Notes: a model not told the origin generated them from the letters alone. 64,000 nucleotides of DNA from Chitinophagaceae bacterium PMP191F (GCA_001302245.1 LGYU01000012.1:1-64000), one strand, 5' to 3'; shown: positions 44,695 through 53,488, numbered from the stretch's first letter. Numbers and translations: made by a program.

Positions 44695-46632
44695 ATGTCT
44701 AAGGCGGGATACCTGCTTTTACTATTGATATTCATTCAGGCTCCCGTATGGGCACAACTGTGCAGCGGCAGCCTGGGCGACCCTGTTGTCAACATTACAT
44801 TTGGCAGTGGCGCCAATCCCGGCAATAAACTGTCGGCAGCTTCTACTTTTTACCAATATATAACTACTGATTGTCCGGCAGACGGCCAATACACTGTGCG
44901 CAACTCCACCTCGTCCTGTTTTTCTGATACCTGGCATACACTTACGCAGGATCATACGCCCAATGATGCAAACGGTTATTTCATGCTGGTGAATGCCTCT
45001 TTTCAGCCGGGAGATTTTTATGTGGAAACGGTCAGAAATCTCTGCGGCGGCACTACCTACGAATTTGCAGCCTGGATCATGAACATTCTTAAAGCCTCTG
45101 CCTGCAATGGCAATGGGATCAACCCCAATATTACATTCCGTATTGAAACTACCGGCGGCACTGTACTGGCGTCCTATAATACGGGCAATATTCCACAGGA
45201 TAATGTACCTACCTGGAAGCAATACGGTGTGTTTTTCCAGACTCCACCTTCTGTTACAGATGTGGTGGTACGCATCACCAACAATGCGGCAGGCGGCTGT
45301 GGCAACGACCTGGCGCTGGATGATATTACCTTTCGTCCCTGTGGTCCGCAGATCACTACTGTTATTGATGCTACCGGTACCACAACACGCGATCTCTGTG
45401 AAGGCGATCCCGCACCCATTTTACTGAAAGGCAATTATTCAGCGGGCTATACCAACCCGGTGCTACAATGGCAGGTAAGCGATAATGGCGGTACTTCCTG
45501 GACTGATATACCCGGTGCCAACAGCACTACCTACCTGCGCACATATACAGCAGCCCCGGGCACCTATCTGTACAGGTTGTCGATTGCCGAATCGGGCAAT
45601 ATCGGCATATCACAATGCCGCATTGCATCCAATCTGGACACTATACGCGTTAACCCCAAACCCGCACAACGGGATACCACCATTAAAACCTGTGTTAACA
45701 ACATAAGTACTTTTAATGCATCGGGAACAAGCGCATTCCAATACCAGTGGAGCGGCCCGGCGGGGTTTACTTCTACACAACAGGCCATTACGTTTTCCTC
45801 AACTGCATTTGCCAATGCCGGCAACTACCAGGTTATTGTTACTTCTGATAAAGGTTGTAAAGACACAGCCATTACCGCACTGATAGTAAACCCCGTACCT
45901 ACCGGAGCGGTCAATCCTGCAGAAACAGCTATATGCGAAGGCGACCAGATTGTGTTACAGGCATCAGGCGGTAACACTTATCAGTGGACCCCGGTTACCG
46001 GTTTATCCGGAAATACACTCCCGGCTCCGGTTGCAGCCCCTAAAGACACTACCACTTACACTGTTGTTGTATTCAATAGCTACGGATGTTCTGATACACT
46101 TCAATCAACCGTTAATGTATGGAGAAAGCCTGTTGCAAATGCAGGACCCGATAAAAAGATACGCGAAGGACAAAACGCACTTCTGGAAGGTACTGCTACC
46201 GGCACGGACATAAGCTGGTACTGGACACCTGCTGCTTACCTTTCTTCAGCAACAGCATTACAACCCATGGCCTCGCCGGTACAAAACGCCACTTACACAT
46301 TGCACGTAGTATCATCAAACGGTTGCGGCACCAGTACAGACGATGTATTTGTACGGGTGTATAAAAACATAGCAATACCCAATGCATTTTCTCCCAACGG
46401 AGATGGTGTGCATGATACCTGGCAGATCGAGGCGCTGGAAACTTACCCGCTGGCTATTGTAGAAGTGTATAACAGAAATGGACAATTGCTTTTCCGAAAC
46501 CAGGGATATAGCCGTCAATGGAATGGCACTTACAACGGGAAACCGGTTCCTGTAGGCACTTACTACTATATTATTGACCTGAAAGAAGAAGGTTTTGCCA
46601 AATTCAGCGGCTGGCTGATGTTGCTGAGATAA
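44695..46632 (+). CDS. Secreted protein with Ig/PKD-like repeats and type-B T9SS sorting domain
   Basis: The 645-residue protein has a signal peptide (about 1-19), an N-terminal beta-rich domain with several cysteines, and Ig/PKD-like repeats between about 215 and 545, including VNPKPAQRD and VNPVPTGAVNP linkers. The C-terminal gliding-motility type sorting domain starts at NAFSPNGDGVHDTW (about 563) and ends FSGWLMLLR. That domain directs export by the type IX secretion system. The surface ligand is unknown. I use the ATG at 44695, which fits the signal peptide and the promoter. Confidence 0.9.
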   Translation: MSKAGYLLLLLIFIQAPVWAQLCSGSLGDPVVNITFGSGANPGNKLSAASTFYQYITTDCPADGQYTVRNSTSSCFSDTWHTLTQDHTPNDANGYFMLVNASFQPGDFYVETVRNLCGGTTYEFAAWIMNILKASACNGNGINPNITFRIETTGGTVLASYNTGNIPQDNVPTWKQYGVFFQTPPSVTDVVVRITNNAAGGCGNDLALDDITFRPCGPQITTVIDATGTTTRDLCEGDPAPILLKGNYSAGYTNPVLQWQVSDNGGTSWTDIPGANSTTYLRTYTAAPGTYLYRLSIAESGNIGISQCRIASNLDTIRVNPKPAQRDTTIKTCVNNISTFNASGTSAFQYQWSGPAGFTSTQQAITFSSTAFANAGNYQVIVTSDKGCKDTAITALIVNPVPTGAVNPAETAICEGDQIVLQASGGNTYQWTPVTGLSGNTLPAPVAAPKDTTTYTVVVFNSYGCSDTLQSTVNVWRKPVANAGPDKKIREGQNALLEGTATGTDISWYWTPAAYLSSATALQPMASPVQNATYTLHVVSSNGCGTSTDDVFVRVYKNIAIPNAFSPNGDGVHDTWQIEALETYPLAIVEVYNRNGQLLFRNQGYSRQWNGTYNGKPVPVGTYYYIIDLKEEGFAKFSGWLMLLR

Positions 46633-46644
46633 ACCACTGACTAT

Positions 46645-47448
46645 TTAATAGCTGTAACAATCGCAAAATTCTTCATCACAAAGTAATGCACGCCATACGG
46701 GGTGCTGTAACACTGTTTTATAATCTACCCATTTGCCGTTTACCCGGATTTTTCGATACACCAGTCGTATACCATGACTATAGTCTACATACCAGTTCAC
46801 ATGCCCCGTGTATAAGGGCTGGATAGGTTTGCCACCGGGCATATGCCAGCCATAGATCGCTACCCTGCCCGGCTTTGCATCAGGACTGATCTTTACGGAG
46901 ATCACAACATCTTTTTTGATCCCCGCAATCAATCCTTTTTCGTTTTTCCGCTGACCTTCAATAATAAGATGATGCTGCCAGAAGGTCAATGCGCTGTCTC
47001 TGTAAATGTGCATAGGCACTGGTTCTACTTTTATGCGGGCCTGGTTGTAGATATCATTCACCATTTTACGTGTAGGTAAAAAACATTGCCAGGCATTGGC
47101 TACCTGTTGCGCAGTAAAAGGAGTGAGGGGAATACGGGCAAAATCGTCATTATTACCAATAGCCAGGTAGTCCGGTGCTACAAAATAGGTGGCACGGAGC
47201 ACATTACCGGCTGAGTCTGTAACAGTAGCTGTAATAGGAACAAAATGTTTTAAAAAAGCAGGCACATTACCGGCCAGCAGTTCATTCAGTGCTATACGTT
47301 CGCGCTCATCGCGTGTAAGCGGGATCACTTTTTTATAAAAAGCTCCTCCACCTATTGCTGCTTTGCTGCGGGAAGGCGTTTTAATGTGCAGTGATGAACC
47401 GCATGAAACGAGAAATAATATGATGCAATACCAATAGCAGCGAAACAT
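46645..47448 (-). CDS. Putative lipoprotein, function unknown
   Basis: The 267-residue protein has a short hydrophobic N-terminus ending in the lipobox LVSC (Cys16), so it is probably a lipoprotein. The mature part is beta-rich with GRVAIYGWHMPGGKPIQPLY and ends in CDEEFCDCYSY, a cysteine-containing tail. I do not recognise the family. It is convergent with the T9SS cargo gene, 12 bases apart. Confidence 0.7.
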   Translation of the reverse strand: MFRCYWYCIILFLVSCGSSLHIKTPSRSKAAIGGGAFYKKVIPLTRDERERIALNELLAGNVPAFLKHFVPITATVTDSAGNVLRATYFVAPDYLAIGNNDDFARIPLTPFTAQQVANAWQCFLPTRKMVNDIYNQARIKVEPVPMHIYRDSALTFWQHHLIIEGQRKNEKGLIAGIKKDVVISVKISPDAKPGRVAIYGWHMPGGKPIQPLYTGHVNWYVDYSHGIRLVYRKIRVNGKWVDYKTVLQHPVWRALLCDEEFCDCYSY

Positions 47449-47690
47449 ACAGGCAAAGTTTCCGGTTACAAGTTACAGGATTCACAAGGTTTCCGTTCTT
47501 ACTGATTTAAATGGAAATTTAACCTGCAGACAATGTTCTGCAATTTTCCGCTATTGCTGTGCATTGCAGGCCGGTTCTGCATATGCTATTCCGGGATAAA
47601 CACATATCAATTATCCGCCACGTCTTGCCCTTCATCCTGCAAATTTTTCTATTCCCCTATTCTCGCTTATTTTCGCCAAAATTTTGCTAC

Positions 47691-48902
47691 ATGAATCTCC
47701 ACGAATACCAGGCTAAAGAATTACTGAAAAAGTATAATGTACCCGTACAGGAAGGCATCCCGGTAGATAGAGCCGATGCTGCAGAAGAAGCATACAAAAA
47801 TCTGAAAGTACAGTTTGGCAACAATTTCGCAGTGGTAAAGGCGCAAATTCATGCCGGAGGTCGCGGTAAAGGAAAGATACAGGGCACTGAACAACGCGGT
47901 GTGGCTGTTGGTAAAAGTGCAGAAGAGATCAAGCAGATCGCCTCTAACATTCTTGGCGGAACACTGGTAACCATCCAGACCGGTGCTGCCGGTAAAATGG
48001 TAAATAAAGTACTGGTTGCGCAGGACGTATACTATCCTGGTGCTAACCCTGTAAAAGAATTTTACCTGTCTATCCTGCTGGATCGTACAAAAGGACAGAA
48101 TGTGATCATGTACAGCACCGAAGGTGGTATGGACATTGAAGAAGTAGCACACAATACGCCCGAGAAGATCTTTAAAGAGTGGGTACATCCCGGTGGTGGC
48201 TTACAGGGTTTCCAGGCACGTAAAATTGCCTTTAACCTGGGTCTGAAAGGCGAAGCATTTAAAAACTGCGTAAAATTTGTTACCAATTTATACAACGCAT
48301 ACGTAGGACTGGATTGCAGCATGCTGGAAATTAACCCGCTGTTTAAAACATCCGACGAGAAGATACTGGCTGTTGACTGTAAAATGAACCTGGACGATAA
48401 CTCACTGATGCGTCATCCTGACCTGGAAGCAATGCGCGATATCAGTGAGGAAGATCCTACAGAAGTAGAAGCCGGTAAATTTAACCTGAACTTTGTAAAA
48501 CTGGACGGTAACGTGGGTTGTATGGTAAACGGTGCTGGTCTGGCCATGGCCACTATGGATATGATCCAGTTAAGTGGTGGTGAGCCAGCTAACTTCCTGG
48601 ACGTAGGTGGTACTGCCAATGCCCAGACAGTAGAAGCTGGTTTCCGCATCATCCTGAAAGATCCTAAAGTAAAAGCGATCCTGATCAATATCTTTGGAGG
48701 TATTGTACGTTGCGATCGTGTTGCACAAGGTGTAATTGACGCTTACAAATCTATCGGCACCATCAACGTACCTATCATTGTACGTTTACAGGGTACTAAT
48801 GCAGAAGAAGCTAAAAAACTGATTGAAGAAAGTGGCCTGAAAGTACAGTCTGCTATCCTGCTCAGCGAAGCTGCTGCACTGGTAAACAAAGCCGTAGCTT
48901 AA
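47691..48902 (+). CDS. sucC: Succinyl-CoA ligase (ADP-forming) subunit beta
   Basis: The 403-residue TCA-cycle subunit starts with the hallmark MNLHEYQAKELLKKY and has the ATP-grasp region (HAGGRGKGK, about 54-62) and the C-terminal ligase domain with INIFGGIVRCDRVAQGVI. I start at 47691, as the longer frame is leader translation. The alpha subunit is not adjacent, so sucCD is split. The 242 bases before it contain no gene. A terminator follows. Confidence 0.97.
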   Translation: MNLHEYQAKELLKKYNVPVQEGIPVDRADAAEEAYKNLKVQFGNNFAVVKAQIHAGGRGKGKIQGTEQRGVAVGKSAEEIKQIASNILGGTLVTIQTGAAGKMVNKVLVAQDVYYPGANPVKEFYLSILLDRTKGQNVIMYSTEGGMDIEEVAHNTPEKIFKEWVHPGGGLQGFQARKIAFNLGLKGEAFKNCVKFVTNLYNAYVGLDCSMLEINPLFKTSDEKILAVDCKMNLDDNSLMRHPDLEAMRDISEEDPTEVEAGKFNLNFVKLDGNVGCMVNGAGLAMATMDMIQLSGGEPANFLDVGGTANAQTVEAGFRIILKDPKVKAILINIFGGIVRCDRVAQGVIDAYKSIGTINVPIIVRLQGTNAEEAKKLIEESGLKVQSAILLSEAAALVNKAVA

Positions 48903-48929
48903 TAAAAGTTGATATCTTATTCTGGAAAG

Positions 48930-48956
48930 AGCCGTCTCGTAAGAGATGGCTTTTTT
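48930..48956 (+). terminator. Rho-independent terminator of sucC
   Basis: The stem AGCCGTCTC / GAGATGGCT (GTAA loop, one G-T pair) is followed by TTTTT. It lies 28 bases past the sucC stop. Confidence 0.88.
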
Positions 48957-49218
48957 GTTGGAGGCCGGTTACAAGATAGAGGTCGCCGGATGTAGGTTTG
49001 AAGCAGTGAATGGTCAATAGTCAATTCCGATTCCAGGCTATTTGAACCCAAAGAAAGGTATCAGGAATCAGGTTTTAGCTGTTAGCAGCAACCCCTTGTC
49101 AACTTCTCAACCTTTACCCCTTGAACCTTGTTCCTTGTAGCCTATCATTTCAAATCTGCACATTTTCGCATCATCCCCGGAGGGCACGATTTTTTTACCC
49201 GCTTACTGAAAATGTTGT
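48957..49218. other. Intergenic region with decayed repeat sequences
   Basis: There is no gene. It contains AGTGAATGGTCAATAGTCAAT (compare 63063-63085), TTTAGCTGTTAGCAGC (compare the rpoB-rpoC spacer), and CCTTGTCAACTTCTCAACC followed by CCTTGTTCCTTGTAGCC, which resembles the minus strand at about 39711-39750. Confidence 0.5.
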
Positions 49219-49731
49219 ATGAAAAATAAATCGTCAGATACCAATACACAAAAAGCTGTTAATAAGCAATCCACAAAGCCCCCTCAACAACAGGAAGATG
49301 AGGATATTATAATGGATATGCCTGAAGTAAAAGATATTCCCGGACAGGAACATATTGTAGCACCGCCATTGGGTGAACTGGCAGATACTACTGCCTCATC
49401 TGCCGATGAAGAAGGAGCCGGTTTATTGGATGATCTCAATAACCCCTCCGGTGAAGATGAAATAATTTCTGATAACAACAGCAATGTTTCGGCCATTGAG
49501 AAAAACATGTTGCGCAAAAGTGCAGGCCACCCAACTAATGAAGAGACCGAAAATCTCACTAATCTGGCATTAGATAATAAAGACGATGACGGTACACCGC
49601 TCAATGAAAAAGGCATTACCGAAGATCGTTCCGGTGCAGACCTGGATGTACCCGGCAGTGAACTGGATAATGATAACGAAGACATTGGTGAAGAAGACGA
49701 AGAAAACAATATTTACAGCGGACGGTATTAA
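49219..49731 (+). CDS. Acidic, low-complexity hypothetical protein
   Basis: The 170-residue soluble protein is rich in Asp, Glu, Asn and Ser, with an N-terminal Lys/Gln patch (residues 1-27) and a C-terminal run EEDEENNIYSGRY. No domain or membrane segment is visible and most of it is probably disordered. It lies 12 bases before the MscS channel gene and likely shares its transcript. I cannot assign a function. Confidence 0.65.
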   Translation: MKNKSSDTNTQKAVNKQSTKPPQQQEDEDIIMDMPEVKDIPGQEHIVAPPLGELADTTASSADEEGAGLLDDLNNPSGEDEIISDNNSNVSAIEKNMLRKSAGHPTNEETENLTNLALDNKDDDGTPLNEKGITEDRSGADLDVPGSELDNDNEDIGEEDEENNIYSGRY

Positions 49732-49743
49732 TATGCCAGCATT

Positions 49744-50532
49744 ATGTGGAACCCTGAAAAATTTTACGATAAAGTATACACCTGGATCCTTACGTACGGG
49801 CCCAGAATCATTATCGCCATCCTGGTTTTGGTAATTGGTGAATGGATCATAAGATTACTAAACAAATGGTTAAGAAAAATACTTTCCAGCAAAGACTTTG
49901 ATCCATCCCTGGAAAGTTTTTTTCAAAGCCTGTTTGGCATCATATTGCAGGTAATATTGTTCCTGCTGCTGATGCAGATTCTTGGCATGCAGATGACTTT
50001 ATTTGCATCGGTCATTGCAGCATTTGGTGTGGCTGCCGGCCTGGCATTATCGGGCACCTTGCAAAACTTTGCCAGCGGTATACTGATCATGATATTGAAA
50101 CCATATCGTGTAGGTGATAATATTGTAACGCAGGGAATGACAGGAAAGGTTACAGCCATCCAGCTTTTTTATACCTACGTGGTAACGTTTGACAATCGTA
50201 CTGTCATTGTTCCCAATAGCAAGTTATCCAATGAAATTATCCTTAACCTCAGCAGGGAAGGCAAAAGGCGCATGGACATTGAGGTGAAAGTGCCTTACGC
50301 TATTGATTTTGATGCTGTCAAAAACATCGCACTGGATGCTATAAAAACAACGCAAAATTTTCTGCAGGAGCCACCCAATCGTATTGGTGTTTCTGTACTG
50401 GAACCAGATGGCTATAAAATACTGATAGAAGTATGGACCAATGAACATGGCTTTGAAGATGTGCGGCTGGCTTTCCAGGAAAAGCTACTCAAAGACATTA
50501 AATCTTCCGGCATTAAACTGCCAGGTATGTAA
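49744..50532 (+). CDS. Small-conductance mechanosensitive channel (MscS family)
   Basis: The 262-residue protein has three N-terminal transmembrane helices. The pore-lining third one is GVAAGLALSGTLQNFASGI, with the alternating Gly/Ala packing of MscS, followed by ILKPYRVGDNI and a cytoplasmic beta/alpha vestibule. It opens under membrane tension to release osmolytes. Length is close to E. coli MscS. Confidence 0.95.
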   Translation: MWNPEKFYDKVYTWILTYGPRIIIAILVLVIGEWIIRLLNKWLRKILSSKDFDPSLESFFQSLFGIILQVILFLLLMQILGMQMTLFASVIAAFGVAAGLALSGTLQNFASGILIMILKPYRVGDNIVTQGMTGKVTAIQLFYTYVVTFDNRTVIVPNSKLSNEIILNLSREGKRRMDIEVKVPYAIDFDAVKNIALDAIKTTQNFLQEPPNRIGVSVLEPDGYKILIEVWTNEHGFEDVRLAFQEKLLKDIKSSGIKLPGM

Positions 50533-50544
50533 CTACATAAAAAA

Positions 50545-50575
50545 GTCCCGGGTGTCGGCCCGGGACAATTTTTTA
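50545..50575. terminator. Bidirectional Rho-independent terminator
   Basis: The perfect 8-bp stem GTCCCGGG / CCCGGGAC (6-base loop) has AATTTTTTT on the plus side and, on the minus strand, ends in TTTTTTATG. It can terminate mscS transcripts and also a minus-strand RNA entering from about 50755. Confidence 0.85.
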
Positions 50576-50755
50576 CTGCGGACGATCTCTTTGTCATCAC
50601 AGTGGTCTTCGACGGATTTCACAGATATTGGAGTCTGTTTTTTTGGTCTTCACAGGTTTCGGATCTTAACGGACTCTGGACATTGGATTGGTTTTTCTAG
50701 GACTTTCTTTATTCTTCGCCTTAACAATACAAAGATGCATCCGCGAGGGCCCCTA
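50576..50755 (-). ncRNA. Candidate structured small RNA
   Basis: The minus strand has a -7 box (TATATTTG, 50759-50766) and a terminator at 50545-50575, with no convincing reading frame between. The RNA ends can pair: TCCGC/GCGGA (50740-50744 with 50578-50582) and TCTTTGT with ACAAAGA (50588-50594 with 50729-50735), separated by a small internal loop. Inside, GAGTC/GACTC encloses CTGT/ACAG. A rod of about 180 bases with paired ends would fit a 6S-like RNA, but I cannot verify homology. The remaining gap up to 51117 shows no other gene. Confidence 0.35.
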
Positions 50756-50758
50756 TTC

Positions 50759-50766
50759 CAAATATA
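50759..50766 (-). promoter_or_regulatory. -7 element for the candidate small RNA
   Basis: On the minus strand TATATTTG matches TAnnTTTG. No TTG is found at the usual distance upstream. Confidence 0.35.
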
Positions 50767-51117
50767 ACGTTCTCTAATACATGATGTTATTAGTATAGCA
50801 CTATATGCACTACTACAAAACCATTACCGATAGTAGTTCCAGCAAGGCCTATAGTAAATTTACCATTCAAATTCAAAGCATTAATTATCAATTATTTACA
50901 AACAATAAGTGTAAAAAAGAAAATTATAATGTTATTTACATGGATCCATAACCGCAGATTTTTATCATGCATTTGTATCCTGTATTATGGGAATATAGCT
51001 CGCTTATCAAGCCGCAAGTGAAACATGATAAATACAATGCTAAAAAGTAATATCTGGCATGGATTTTTCGTTAGTACCACACATTATTCAAGCCGGCAAC
51101 ATTAAAAACCTTGCTTT

Positions 51118-51201
51118 ATGAAAAACGCTACAACCTTCTTTTTTGGATTTATAGCCCTCGGTTACATTATCATTTACAGCCTCATAGCCCTGATCAGTTA
51201 A
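51118..51201 (+). CDS. Possible 27-residue single-span membrane peptide
   Basis: The ATG at 51118 opens a 27-codon frame: MKNATT, then an almost entirely hydrophobic stretch (FFFGFIALGYIIIYSLIALI), ending with Ser and TAA. The one charged residue is at the N-terminus and the hydrophobic length suits one membrane span. It precedes the GNAT gene by 45 bases. No Shine-Dalgarno sequence is seen, as is common in this phylum. Chance occurrence cannot be excluded. Confidence 0.4.
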   Translation: MKNATTFFFGFIALGYIIIYSLIALIS

Positions 51202-51222
51202 AAACAGCTTACCATTACCGGA

Positions 51223-51246
51223 GCTGCAAAGATTTATCTTTGCAGC
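51223..51246. promoter_or_regulatory. Perfect inverted repeat abutting the GNAT start codon, with a -7 box inside
   Basis: GCTGCAAAGA (51223-51232) and TCTTTGCAGC (51237-51246) are exact complements around TTTA, ending one base before the ATG at 51247. The second arm contains TATCTTTG (51235-51242), a -7 box. Transcription from it would begin at about the start codon (leaderless mRNA). Confidence 0.5.
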
Positions 51247-51732
51247 ATGAATGAGATCATAATCAGGCCTATAAGCTCTACTGATAATCCTGCCATTGCT
51301 GTCATTATCCGCAATACACTAACAGAGTTCAACGCCAATCATCCCGGCACTGTTTACTACGATAAAAGCACAGACGCACTTTACGAATTATTCCAGGTAC
51401 CAAACAGCATGTATAACGTGGCTGAAGTAAATGGGGTACTTGCAGGCGGGGCGGGCATTTTCCCCTCCGATGGTCTGCCGGAAGATACCTGCGAGCTGGT
51501 TAAAATGTACCTGGTACCGGAAGCACGCGGACTGGGCCTGGGGAAACTATTGATAGAGAAAGCGATGGAATTTGCACGTACAGCGGGCTATAAAAAAATT
51601 TACCTGGAAACAATGCCTGAACTACGACAGGCCGTGCGCGTGTATGAAAAATTTGGCTTCCGCTATCTGGATGGCCCTGTAGGAAACACAGGTCATTTTG
51701 GTTGCGATATCTGGATGCTGAAAGATCTGTAA
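51247..51732 (+). CDS. GNAT-family N-acetyltransferase
   Basis: The 161-residue acetyl-CoA-dependent transferase has the acetyl-CoA-binding motif A ARGLGLGKLLIEKA (about 95-108), then YKKIYLETMPELRQAVRVYEKFGF (in parts: YKKIYLETMP, AVRVYEKFGF). It is cytoplasmic; the substrate is unknown. Just upstream lies a perfect inverted repeat that touches its start codon. Confidence 0.9.
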   Translation: MNEIIIRPISSTDNPAIAVIIRNTLTEFNANHPGTVYYDKSTDALYELFQVPNSMYNVAEVNGVLAGGAGIFPSDGLPEDTCELVKMYLVPEARGLGLGKLLIEKAMEFARTAGYKKIYLETMPELRQAVRVYEKFGFRYLDGPVGNTGHFGCDIWMLKDL

Positions 51733-51739
51733 AAAGAGG

Positions 51740-51779
51740 AGGTATAAAGTGTAAACATAATTGGTTACGCTTTATACCT
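51740..51779. terminator. Long hairpin between convergent genes, probable bidirectional terminator
   Basis: Fifteen base pairs (AGGTATAAAGTGTAA with TTACGCTTTATACCT, one G-T) surround a 10-base loop, between the GNAT stop and the outer-membrane protein stop. T-runs are weak, so termination is less certain than the fold. Confidence 0.55.
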
Positions 51780-51808
51780 CTTGTGTTTATATTTTATTCC
51801 TTACATGA

Positions 51809-52327
51809 CTATTTTCCCAGCAGGTATACCTGGAAACCAAGCTGAAAACGAAATCCACCTTCAGAACCATTGCTTCCTACTTTACTGCGGTTATAGCCTG
51901 CCAATCCTTCCAGGGCCACATTCTCATTAATAAAATACGCACCACCACCAGCAATATATAAACGGGTAACCGTGTTGTGTATTTTGGTAATATCATCCTT
52001 TACTGTTTGCCTGGAGATACTGAAGCTGCTATGTACCAGCGGTTTAAACTTTGCATCTTTCAGAAAATAGTAACGGGCAAAAGGACCTATGCCCCATTCT
52101 GATGTTTTAGTGTTACCTGTTTTACCAAAACTCATTAACAACTCAGCACCAGCGGCAAAGTTGTTGGCAAAAAAATAGCCTGCATTGGGTCTGAATGTAA
52201 AATCACTGTTACCTGTAGTGGTATTGATAGTGAAGTTACCTCCTACCAGCCAGTCTTTCTGCGATGTTTGTGCCAGCGCCGCAAAGGAAACCATCATACA
52301 AACGAGCAGGAAAGTACATTTTTTCAT
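51809..52327 (-). CDS. Outer-membrane beta-barrel protein
   Basis: The 172-residue protein has a clear signal peptide (about 1-19, ending ALAQ) and alternating hydrophobic strands (GGNFTINTTTGNSDFTFRP, FAAGAELLMSFG, GGFRFQLGFQVYLLGK at the C-terminus). It resembles small 8-stranded barrels of the OmpX/OprF-N type. Specific role unknown. A good promoter lies 31 bases upstream. Confidence 0.82.
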   Translation of the reverse strand: MKKCTFLLVCMMVSFAALAQTSQKDWLVGGNFTINTTTGNSDFTFRPNAGYFFANNFAAGAELLMSFGKTGNTKTSEWGIGPFARYYFLKDAKFKPLVHSSFSISRQTVKDDITKIHNTVTRLYIAGGGAYFINENVALEGLAGYNRSKVGSNGSEGGFRFQLGFQVYLLGK

Positions 52328-52357
52328 AGACTATAATTTTAGGTTATAAAATAACAG

Positions 52358-52385
52358 CAAATGTAACAACATATTAATGAACCAA
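52358..52385 (-). promoter_or_regulatory. Bacteroidota-type promoter for the outer-membrane protein gene
   Basis: On the minus strand TTG (52383-52385), 17 bases, TACATTTG (52358-52365). Predicted leader is about 25 bases. Confidence 0.6.
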
Positions 52386-52442
52386 TTACAAACATAGACA
52401 AAATTCACCAGAAACCGTTGACGGGGATAATGAAGAAGGAGT

Positions 52443-52461
52443 ATAAAAAAGGCTGTCAGCC
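52443..52461 (-). terminator. Terminator overlapping the SprT-like stop codon
   Basis: On the minus strand GGCTG-A-CAGCC includes the TGA stop (52456-52458) in the hairpin and is followed by TTTTTTATAC. The stem is short (5 bp) but GC-rich. Confidence 0.55.
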
Positions 52462-53091
52462 TGCTTTTCGTTCGGGATATTCTTTTACCTCATAAATGGG
52501 GCTAAACAGGTATACCTTACCTGTTTTTACTTCTGTGCACTGGTAGCGCTTACGCAGTTTTCTGCCTTTTTTAAAGATGCGTCCTTCACCGATATCGAAC
52601 AACTGGCCTTCGGGTAATTGTTCTACCATGACCATGTGTTCGCTTTGAGGATCATAATTTCTTAAAATACGCATCAGGTTCTCATCTGCACAACTACTGG
52701 CCGGCAGATCGTGTATAGATGCGCGTAAGGCACTTTCAACAGGTTCGGGGAAAATCCTGTTCTCAAGAAAATCTTTCAGTAAACGTGCAAATGTATTTTT
52801 CCATTCGCGCCCGTGCGATTGCACACGATTGCCATATTGCATAAAGGTAACCAGGTGGGCCAATTCATGAATAAGGGTGATGAGAAAGGCATACGGGTTA
52901 AGATTACCATTTACGCTGATGCGGTGCGCCTGGTTGTTGGTAGCGTGTCTGTAATCACCCAATATCGTTTTTCGCTCACGGGTAATAGTAAGATGTACCT
53001 TGTAGTGATGCAGGTAATTCAGTATTCCGGGCACAGCTGCCGTTGGAATAAATTGTTGAAGATATTGAAGAGGCGCTTCCTTTTTAGACAT
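52456..53091 (-). CDS. SprT-like zinc metalloprotease domain protein
   Basis: The 211-residue protein has the zinc motif HELAH (LITLIHELAHLVTF, about residues 70-83) and SHGREWKNTFARLL with a second-sphere histidine, both typical of SprT/Spartan-like proteases. YRHATNNQAHRISVNGNLNPY is also typical. Related proteins degrade DNA-protein crosslinks, but for bacterial SprT the role is unsettled. No zinc-ribbon cysteines are evident at the C-terminus. Its start overlaps the end of the preceding membrane protein gene by 8 bases. Confidence 0.85.
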   Translation of the reverse strand: MSKKEAPLQYLQQFIPTAAVPGILNYLHHYKVHLTITRERKTILGDYRHATNNQAHRISVNGNLNPYAFLITLIHELAHLVTFMQYGNRVQSHGREWKNTFARLLKDFLENRIFPEPVESALRASIHDLPASSCADENLMRILRNYDPQSEHMVMVEQLPEGQLFDIGEGRIFKKGRKLRKRYQCTEVKTGKVYLFSPIYEVKEYPERKAG

Positions 53092-53488
53092 GCTTATTTT
53101 GCTTGCTCAGCTTCATCAGTATAGCAACCTCCGTAAAGGTATATACAAAATACAGGAACATAAACCCAAAAACATCTGTTTTATTCACTGCACTTCCTGC
53201 AATGCTAATATAAATCAAAACTGCCAGCAGGCATATCATCATTCTGATAAGCATGCTGCCGTACAACGCGCGCAGAAAAGCCTGTGTGTTTTTATTCCTT
53301 ATGGCTTTAAGATGAATAAAGAAGGAAATAGCAGTAGCAACAAACAATACAATATTACCGCCGATCAATATATTAACATCTGTTTTCAACTGTTGTAACC
53401 AGCCTCGTCCGAATAAAAGAATAGCAGAAATGATAACAAAAGCAATTGTAAGCGGGGCAAATGATCTTGCAGCAGATTTATTTTCCAT
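53084..53488 (-). CDS. Small four-span membrane protein, function unknown (AtpI-like size and topology)
   Basis: The 134-residue protein has four hydrophobic helices (about 13-30, 40-60, 78-98, 107-125) and a basic C-terminus. Size, topology and a bactofilin neighbour recall the small membrane protein found before the ATP synthase a-subunit gene in other Bacteroidota, but no atp gene is here, so this link is tentative. It overlaps the SprT-like gene by 8 bases. A -7 box TACATTTG lies at 53519-53526. Confidence 0.65.
   Translation of the reverse strand: MENKSAARSFAPLTIAFVIISAILLFGRGWLQQLKTDVNILIGGNIVLFVATAISFFIHLKAIRNKNTQAFLRALYGSMLIRMMICLLAVLIYISIAGSAVNKTDVFGFMFLYFVYTFTEVAILMKLSKQNKHV

Noticed and set aside
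49284-49709. Ser-rich minus-strand frame opposite the acidic protein
   Set aside because: It is a shadow of Asp/Glu codons and has no regulatory context.
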